Shown piece by piece: positions 1 through 5,183 of a DNA stretch of 14,913 nt. The first letter of the stretch is position 1; the number at the start of each line of letters is the position of its first letter. Where the stretch lies: the NCBI GenBank assembly GCA_016207765.1, contig JACQOY010000124.1:1-14913 (forward strand). Direction: 5' to 3'. The notes beneath the pieces are model-generated. The model was not told the DNA's origin, did no database searches, and saw only the letters and a program-made list of their open reading frames with translations. The DNA comes from Deltaproteobacteria bacterium (GTDB lineage Bacteria > UBA10199 > SBBF01). Made by a program: the position numbers and the translations under genes.

Positions 1-1089
1 CAGGAAAAAACCGAAGACGCAACGCCACGGCGTCTGCGCGAGGCCCGCAAAAAGGGGCAGGTTCCCAAAAGCCGCGACGTCAGCACCATCTTCGTCATGA
101 TTGTTGTTTTTGTTGTCCTTTCCATGACCTTTGGTTTCATGGGGGGGGAGTTCAAACGTTTCTTCCAGCTTTGCTTCGATACAATGGCCAAATCGGAAAT
201 CGACAGCGCCACCCTGTGGGATTTGGGAAAGGCCGGACTTTTGGCCTTTGGCAAGGCCTTGGCGCCGATGTTTGTTGCCGGGATGTTTGTGGCCTTCTTG
301 GTGGGGATCATCCAGGTGGGGCCGGTCTTCTCTGGAGAGCCGCTCAAGTTCAAGCCGGAAAAATTGAATCCCATCGAGGGGCTGAAAAACATGTTCAAGG
401 TTGTCACCCTCATCGAACTGGTGAAAAATATCGCCAAGATTGCCGTGGTTTTTTACCTGGCCTATTCCACCATCATCAAATCGCTGGAGGAAGTTCTTTT
501 GAGCTCCAAGGTCGATGTCCTGATTTCGGCCAAAATGACCGGAGGGATTATTTTCGAATTTATCGTCAAGGTGTGCATTGCCTTTGTGATCCTCTCGATT
601 ATCGACTACGCCGTCCAACGCTGGAATTTCATGAAAAACATGCGGATGACCAAGGAAGAAGTCAAACGGGAGTACAAACAAGACGAGGGAGATCCCGCCA
701 TCAAGGGAGAACGGCGACGGCTACACCGTGAGATGGCCTTTGGCGACGTCCGCAAGGCGATGAAGAAGGCTGATGTCGTGGTCACCAATCCGGTACATGT
801 GGCTTGTGTGCTGGAGTACAACAAGGACGAAATGGGTTCGCCCACCCTGACAGCCAAGGGGCAAAGACTCTTTGCCCAGATGATTATCGATATCGCCAAT
901 CAGGAAGGGGTCCCCATTGTTCGCAACATTCCCCTTGCCTGGTCTTTGGTCCACCTGGAAGTGGGGGACGAAATTCCCGAGGCGCTCTATGAGGCGGTTG
1001 CCGAAGTTCTTACCATGGTTTACGAAATGAAACAGGGAAAGGGGCCGGAGGTTCCCGCCGGAAAGCCAAAACCGACCGTTTATGTCTAG
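1..1089 (+). CDS. sctU: Type III secretion export-switch protein SctU (YscU/EscU/HrcU/FlhB family), 5' partial
   Basis: SctU is an inner-membrane export-apparatus protein whose cytoplasmic domain switches substrate class from needle to translocator/effector proteins. The frame is open from base 1 and begins with the family's basic start (EKTEDATPRRLREARKKGQ), so only a few residues are missing; the first in-window Met (base 97) lies inside the first membrane helix and is not the start. Four hydrophobic helices are visible, at about residues 31-49, 80-107, 143-159 and 181-205 of the visible protein. They are followed by the linker and the cytoplasmic domain. The autocleavage motif, normally NPTH, reads NPVH here (visible residues 263-266, bases 787-798). 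The P-IVRNIPLA segment and an IPEALYEAVAEVL-like end are typical of the family. The visible 362 residues match the usual length. Flagellar FlhB is the alternative; I prefer SctU because no flagellar gene follows and the neighbours look like secretion-linked orphans. Confidence 0.88.
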   Translation, partial: QEKTEDATPRRLREARKKGQVPKSRDVSTIFVMIVVFVVLSMTFGFMGGEFKRFFQLCFDTMAKSEIDSATLWDLGKAGLLAFGKALAPMFVAGMFVAFLVGIIQVGPVFSGEPLKFKPEKLNPIEGLKNMFKVVTLIELVKNIAKIAVVFYLAYSTIIKSLEEVLLSSKVDVLISAKMTGGIIFEFIVKVCIAFVILSIIDYAVQRWNFMKNMRMTKEEVKREYKQDEGDPAIKGERRRLHREMAFGDVRKAMKKADVVVTNPVHVACVLEYNKDEMGSPTLTAKGQRLFAQMIIDIANQEGVPIVRNIPLAWSLVHLEVGDEIPEALYEAVAEVLTMVYEMKQGKGPEVPAGKPKPTVYV

Positions 1090-1132
1090 AACCTGTTAAC
1101 GATCCGCCGTAGGCGGGGCGTTTACAGGTTCT
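1088..1132 (+). promoter_or_regulatory. Long hairpin overlapping the sctU stop codon (candidate antiterminator)
   Basis: AGAACCTGT at 1088-1096 pairs with ACAGGTTCT at 1124-1132. The stem continues inward with one mismatch (AACG 1098-1101 with CGTT 1119-1122), then a small internal loop, then CCGCC (1104-1108) with GGCGG (1112-1116) around a three-base GTA loop. The left arm starts inside the sctU stop codon (1087-1089), so a ribosome terminating there would cover it. The right arm is shared with the terminator hairpin below, so the two structures exclude each other. An alternative reading is a dispersed intergenic palindrome with no regulatory role. Confidence 0.55.
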
Positions 1133-1171
1133 TGTCCCCGACGAAGGGGGCTAGAACCTGTCCTTTTTTTT
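1124..1171 (+). terminator. Intrinsic terminator after sctU (candidate attenuator)
   Basis: ACAGGTTCT (1124-1132) pairs perfectly with AGAACCTGT (1153-1161). Inside it, after a T/T mismatch, G1134-C1151, a T-G wobble and CCCC (1136-1139) with GGGG (1146-1149) extend the stem around a GACGAA loop. Two C's and a run of eight T's (1164-1171) follow directly. This is standard Rho-independent terminator form. It lies only 22 bases before the GTG start of the next gene, so it would control read-through into it. Confidence 0.7.
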
Positions 1172-1192
1172 CTTAGCAACTTTTTTAAGGCT

Positions 1193-4100
1193 GTGGCCGA
1201 TAAACCCCCATCAAACGCCATGGCCGACTTTCGCATCAACCAGGGGATTTACTGGCTTAAAGCCCATACCTCTTATTCCGAGGAAGAACTCCAGTTCTTA
1301 ATCGATCGAATCAACACCCAAACCGAAGGGGATAAACAGAGATACCTCGATCCGGACGAAATCAAAAAATTTGTTCCTTCCAATTACCGGGAGGAAGAAA
1401 TCAAGGGCCTCCTCACAAAATGGGTCAGGGAAGATTATCGGACGATCGAACTCTCGATACCGGGTGATCCGGCGTCTCCTTCTTTCATGATCGTGGATGA
1501 TGGAGATGGGCGTCTGGAAATCACCGATAGTCGGGATACCTTTTTTTATTCTTCCCAAAATGAACAGGGAAAATCGGTTTGGATCGAAGACGCTTATGTG
1601 GCCAGGCTCTGGTCGCATCTGGGAACCTCCGAAATTCCCCATCATCCCCCTCTTGCCCGACTCCATTTTCAGAATATCGAAAGGGTGAGGGAGGCCTATT
1701 TTACCGCCTGTGGTCATCCCGATCTGTTTGGTTTTGAGGAGGCGGCCGGTTTTTTGGATAATCTGGAAAAAAGTTTTCAAAACAATACCCCGAAAGAAAA
1801 TCTGTCGGAAGATTATACCTTCTTCGCCGAATGGTTTCTCCGTAACCGCCTTTCCTGGGTTAAGACGGGAGCATCTCCCAAGGTGGAAGAAACCTTTTCC
1901 TTTCGACAGGGAATTACCTTGTTGGTTGAAATGGGGCATATGGGAGGGGCAGAGTATGTCTTGAAAGCCTTGGGCGAGCTTTCCTCATACGAGTGGCAGG
2001 CGCTCTTTCATAACCCCGAATTTTCACTCGAACTGGCGGCTCATATTGCAGAAATGGGAGAGGAAAATCCCCGGTGGTTGTCCAATCTTTCTCCAAAAAC
2101 AGCCGAGGGGGATCTGATTCTCACCTTTGGCCGGATGAGTCAGAAGACCGGTTTTTCCCCGGAAGAATTGGACCAGGCAGTCGATCGCTTTTGCCGGGTG
2201 TTTGGGCAGAATGGACATGCCGGCAATGCCGTGACACCGGGAGAGCTTTTCATTTCCCTTCGGGGGCTCAAAAATTTGCTGGGGAACAACTCCGGCTATG
2301 TGCCCGGCCAAAAACTGGTCAATTGTTTGTATCATTTTATCGGCGGTTTTCAGACAATTCCGCCGGACAAAATTGAGTCGCTCCGGATACCCGGTTCTCT
2401 TCCCAACAATCTTTTCGACCAGGAGAGATGGGACAAGGCCCGCCTTATGGATCTGAATCTCGATATCCTGACCGAGGCTTTTCTGGTTCTGGATCTTGCC
2501 GGCCTCGACGGCCGACAGCTTGAAAAACAGGTCAATCGCGTGATTGCCGAAGACAGGGATATCCACGAGCCACAGGATGTTCTGACCGCCCTTTTCATGA
2601 TCTTGAACGAGCCTCTACCCGATGTCCCACGGTCTCAAGCCTATGTCCAGTTTTACAAAAGGGTGATCGCCCGCCAGATGCTGGCCAGGCGGCGGGGAGA
2701 TGAAAAACTTGATCGGGAGTTGGAGAAGCTCCAGACCATGAACCAGATAGGCCGGGAACTCGAGCGGATGTTTTGGGGAAACAAATCCTTTCGGGAAAGC
2801 CTGTTGCAGGGGCATGAGGCGGAATTGGACCGGCAGTTCAGGGATAATCTCGACTCGCGGGACCATATTTTGGCGCGGAATTTTCTTCCCTTGGCTGTCA
2901 TGGAGCATCTCTATCGCACGTATGTCGCCGACGAAAAAGGGGAGATCAAACCCGAATACCGTGAGGAGGGCAAGAGCGGGGAACTAAAGGCCTGGGCTGA
3001 AATTGCCTTTCGGATGGAAAGCGGGGAGATCAATCTCGGAAACATCGTTGAAACCCGTCTGGAAAACGCGGGTTATGCCGATCTGGAAAACGGCGGTTTT
3101 TCCCGTTTCCTGGCAAGCGGGCAGGAGACATCCGCCTATCAGAAAATCCTCAGATGGTGCGAGGGGCAGGAAGACCGGCTTCCTTTCAGCGTCTTTTGGC
3201 GGCAACTCAATGATCGGGAACTGGGTGATTATCTCATCGGCGGAAAGGACGCCCGGGCGCAGGGGATCACCGCCATTTTTATTCTCCGTTCGTGGTCTTC
3301 CGGAGTCAACGGACGCATTGAAAATTATTTCGACTATCTGGAGGGAAACGGCAATTCCGGAAAATTCACGGTAACCGAAAGGCTTGCTTTCTTGGAAGGG
3401 TTTCGTCATTCCGATCTCAAACACCTTGTTCCCCATTATTTGTCCCGCTTTTTCAAAGATCCCAACGAATTGGTGCGGCAGAAGGCCTTCGAGATCTACG
3501 CGGAACTGGGCTACCCCTCCGCCATTGCCCGCAATTTTCTGGGGGTTCTTTTTGACATGAATCCCGATGAAAGACGCACACCTTTTGCCTTTATGCAGGC
3601 GCTTGAACGGGTGACAATCGGGACGGAAAGAAACGGGGGAACGCTTCAAGAGGTTTCCTTGAACCCCGAAACACGGATGGTCATCGGGGATATTGCCGGT
3701 TTTCAGAACAATCAAAACGATGTCTTCCGGTTTCGGGGGGCGAAAAGAAGGTTCAAGCCGGAGGAGTTGAAAATTCCCCGGCATCAGCATCCCCCGCAGA
3801 ATTTGTTTCCAATGACGGAGAGTTCTTTTCAAGGACGTTTAACCCGTCTCCAAAATCCCGATGACGATCATCCATTTGTCTATCGGCGTCTTTCACATCG
3901 TCTTGTCGGTACGGGGGATGAGCGCGTCATTCCGGCGCTGGTTGATGTGTTGATGAGCGATGCCCCCGTCAAGGTGGAGGATCGCCCCCTTTATCCCATC
4001 ATGCCGGCGCTTGATACTCTGTTGGCGATTTTTGGGGCCGGAGGGAGGGAGGCTGTTGAGCAGGGGTTGGTCAGGACCATGTCTCACACCCCATCTCCCG

Positions 4101-4582
4101 GCCCGCTGGCCCAGGTTCTTCCGGGGCTTCTTTTAAAGTGGGGCCGGGACAATAATGTGGATGTCGTCACTTCGTTTCGAAAGGCGATTTTTCAGTACGA
4201 TTCGGGCGCCAACCTGGAAATAGAGAGGCTTCATCAGGAACTTGATAATGAAAAAGGGAAGACCCCCTGGCTTGTCGATCAGGTTCGCGTCGAGCAATTG
4301 GAAAGCGACTTGATTGTTCTGTACGCGGTGGAACTCCAGCGCCGCGCTCGAAGCCATCCGGAGGTCCTCGATCAACTCATTGTTTCGCTTTATAACGAGG
4401 TGAGGCGGCAGTACCTTGTGGAAGAGTTGAAACGTTTCGGTATTCCGGCCATCCGGGAATTGACCCGCCGGATTGAAATTTTGTCCAAAAAAATCGATGA
4501 CCCTTCCCTTCCCCCTCTGGAACGCGAGGACTTCCAGCTCCAGCGCGAAAAGTTGTTGGAGGTCCTTTTGGCCATTCAGTGA
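1193..4582 (+). CDS. Large soluble orphan protein (1129 aa) downstream of sctU, possible secretion-linked protein
   Basis: I do not recognise this protein. The frame opens at GTG 1193 with AAGG (1187-1190) very close upstream; an in-frame ATG at 1220 (residue 10) is an alternative start. There is no signal peptide or membrane segment, so it is cytoplasmic or exported by a non-Sec route. Residues 101-112 (VDDGDGRLEITD) resemble an EF-hand loop that lacks the first acidic ligand. A second EF-like helix-loop-helix (FGQNGHAGNAVTPGEL) lies near residue 340. About residues 738-790 and 907-960 look like HEAT/ARM-type helical repeats. The last 130 or so residues are charged, helical and probably coiled coil. 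Codon-like composition runs through the whole length with no frameshift. Its place directly after sctU, behind an attenuator-like terminator, suggests a role tied to secretion, but that is inference. It could be a scaffold, a regulator or a very large substrate. Confidence 0.8.
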   Translation: MADKPPSNAMADFRINQGIYWLKAHTSYSEEELQFLIDRINTQTEGDKQRYLDPDEIKKFVPSNYREEEIKGLLTKWVREDYRTIELSIPGDPASPSFMIVDDGDGRLEITDSRDTFFYSSQNEQGKSVWIEDAYVARLWSHLGTSEIPHHPPLARLHFQNIERVREAYFTACGHPDLFGFEEAAGFLDNLEKSFQNNTPKENLSEDYTFFAEWFLRNRLSWVKTGASPKVEETFSFRQGITLLVEMGHMGGAEYVLKALGELSSYEWQALFHNPEFSLELAAHIAEMGEENPRWLSNLSPKTAEGDLILTFGRMSQKTGFSPEELDQAVDRFCRVFGQNGHAGNAVTPGELFISLRGLKNLLGNNSGYVPGQKLVNCLYHFIGGFQTIPPDKIESLRIPGSLPNNLFDQERWDKARLMDLNLDILTEAFLVLDLAGLDGRQLEKQVNRVIAEDRDIHEPQDVLTALFMILNEPLPDVPRSQAYVQFYKRVIARQMLARRRGDEKLDRELEKLQTMNQIGRELERMFWGNKSFRESLLQGHEAELDRQFRDNLDSRDHILARNFLPLAVMEHLYRTYVADEKGEIKPEYREEGKSGELKAWAEIAFRMESGEINLGNIVETRLENAGYADLENGGFSRFLASGQETSAYQKILRWCEGQEDRLPFSVFWRQLNDRELGDYLIGGKDARAQGITAIFILRSWSSGVNGRIENYFDYLEGNGNSGKFTVTERLAFLEGFRHSDLKHLVPHYLSRFFKDPNELVRQKAFEIYAELGYPSAIARNFLGVLFDMNPDERRTPFAFMQALERVTIGTERNGGTLQEVSLNPETRMVIGDIAGFQNNQNDVFRFRGAKRRFKPEELKIPRHQHPPQNLFPMTESSFQGRLTRLQNPDDDHPFVYRRLSHRLVGTGDERVIPALVDVLMSDAPVKVEDRPLYPIMPALDTLLAIFGAGGREAVEQGLVRTMSHTPSPGPLAQVLPGLLLKWGRDNNVDVVTSFRKAIFQYDSGANLEIERLHQELDNEKGKTPWLVDQVRVEQLESDLIVLYAVELQRRARSHPEVLDQLIVSLYNEVRRQYLVEELKRFGIPAIRELTRRIEILSKKIDDPSLPPLEREDFQLQREKLLEVLLAIQ

Positions 4583-4609
4583 GGTATGCCAAAAGCCGTT
4601 TTTGACATG

Positions 4610-4638
4610 TTGCATCATTAATAATCAATTCTCATAAT
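4610..4638 (+). promoter_or_regulatory. Candidate sigma-70-type promoter in the 4583-4799 spacer
   Basis: TTGCAT (4610-4615), a 17-base spacer and CATAAT (4633-4638) make a plausible promoter in an AT-rich stretch. The octamer ATTAATAA occurs twice here (4617-4624 and 4637-4644), 20 bases apart or about two helical turns, and could be protein-binding half-sites. This is one of two candidates in this 217-base spacer. No expression evidence separates them. Confidence 0.3.
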
Positions 4639-4674
4639 TAATAACCAGCAACTTTTTTGTTTTTCCACCGAAAA

Positions 4675-4684
4675 CCTATATAGG
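4675..4684. repeat. Perfect 10-bp palindrome CCTATATAGG
   Basis: A perfect dyad upstream of the second promoter candidate of the giant-paralog pair, placed where an operator might sit. A 10-bp palindrome can occur by chance, so this is weak. Confidence 0.25.
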
Positions 4685-4718
4685 AACAACCCGCTGGGGG
4701 ACTTGGACACCCCTTATT

Positions 4719-4748
4719 TTGCTGTGTCATTAAGGGCTTGGGTAGTAT
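4719..4748 (+). promoter_or_regulatory. Candidate promoter for the giant paralog pair
   Basis: TTGCTG (4719-4724), an 18-base spacer and TAGTAT (4743-4748) would start a transcript near 4755. That gives a leader of about 45 bases before the ATG at 4800, containing the hairpin at 4769-4790. No sigma-54 pattern (GG-N10-GC) and no clear hrp-box pair was found in the same spacer. Confidence 0.35.
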
Positions 4749-4768
4749 GAATTACATGCAACTCGCGG

Positions 4769-4790
4769 TGTTTCGCCACAGGACGAAACA
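4769..4790 (+). promoter_or_regulatory. Leader hairpin just upstream of the ATG at 4800
   Basis: TGTTTCG (4769-4775) and CGAAACA (4784-4790) form a perfect 7-bp stem around the loop CCACAGGA. The only Shine-Dalgarno-like bases near this start, AGGA 4780-4783, lie in the loop and are 16 bases from the ATG, too far for normal use. Nothing SD-like lies between the stem and the ATG. The hairpin could affect translation or mRNA stability; its function is inferred only from position. Confidence 0.4.
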
Positions 4791-4799
4791 TACAAAATT

Positions 4800-5183
4800 A
4801 TGAGTGAACTCACCGCCGAACAAAAAGGAAATATCAAATTTCACCTTGGGATGGGGGAAGGTGCCGAGGCGTTGACCCCCCTCATGTCCGGGGAAACGCC
4901 TGAGCTTAAGGCCGAGCAAGCGAAAGCGGTTTCCGATTGTTATACGGCCACCCTCAATGCCGATCAATGTCTGGACGATTTGGCGGCGGGGCGGTTGGGG
5001 GGCGCCGGGTTGGCGCTGACGGAGGATCAGCGCAAAGCAGTGGCCGATTGTCTGACGTTGGGGCTTGGAGTGGATCGTATTGCGGAAGTGATTGCGAATG
5101 GTTCCACCGATCCTGCCGTTCAAACGCGGGCCAAAGAAACGGCGGGGCAGATTTATGGACGCTACCTGGCGACCGGGGATGTG
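4800..5183 (+). repeat. Near-identical 384-bp module, copy 1 (first 128 codons of paralog A)
   Basis: This segment matches 8019-8402 without indels. In the last 263 bases I count only about eight differences, six of them silent. Identity collapses after codon 128. The module is very G+C-rich: a hand count of 4981-5040 gives 45 of 60. The following core is about even (29 of 60 at 5461-5520). This suggests recent duplication, gene conversion or module transfer. Confidence 0.9.

Noticed and set aside
141..148. Run of eight G's in sctU as a possible phase-variable tract
   Set aside because: The frame is intact through it (Met-Gly-Gly-Glu), it is a single short tract, and there is no evidence of slippage. 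It could also be a place for a sequencing error.
2984..3832. Minus-strand open frame of 282 codons inside the 1129-residue gene
   Set aside because: The plus frame is continuous for 3.4 kb with protein-like composition; the antisense product is low-complexity and has no upstream signals.
4602..4607. Perfect TTGACA in the spacer before paralog A
   Set aside because: No usable -10 hexamer lies 16-18 bases downstream; the TTGCAT/CATAAT pair nearby fits better.
4683..4722. Possible hrp-box or sigma-54 promoter (GGAACA and TGGACA...TTGC)
   Set aside because: The hrp-box second half is missing, and the GG-to-GC distance is 14 rather than 10 bases, so neither pattern is met.
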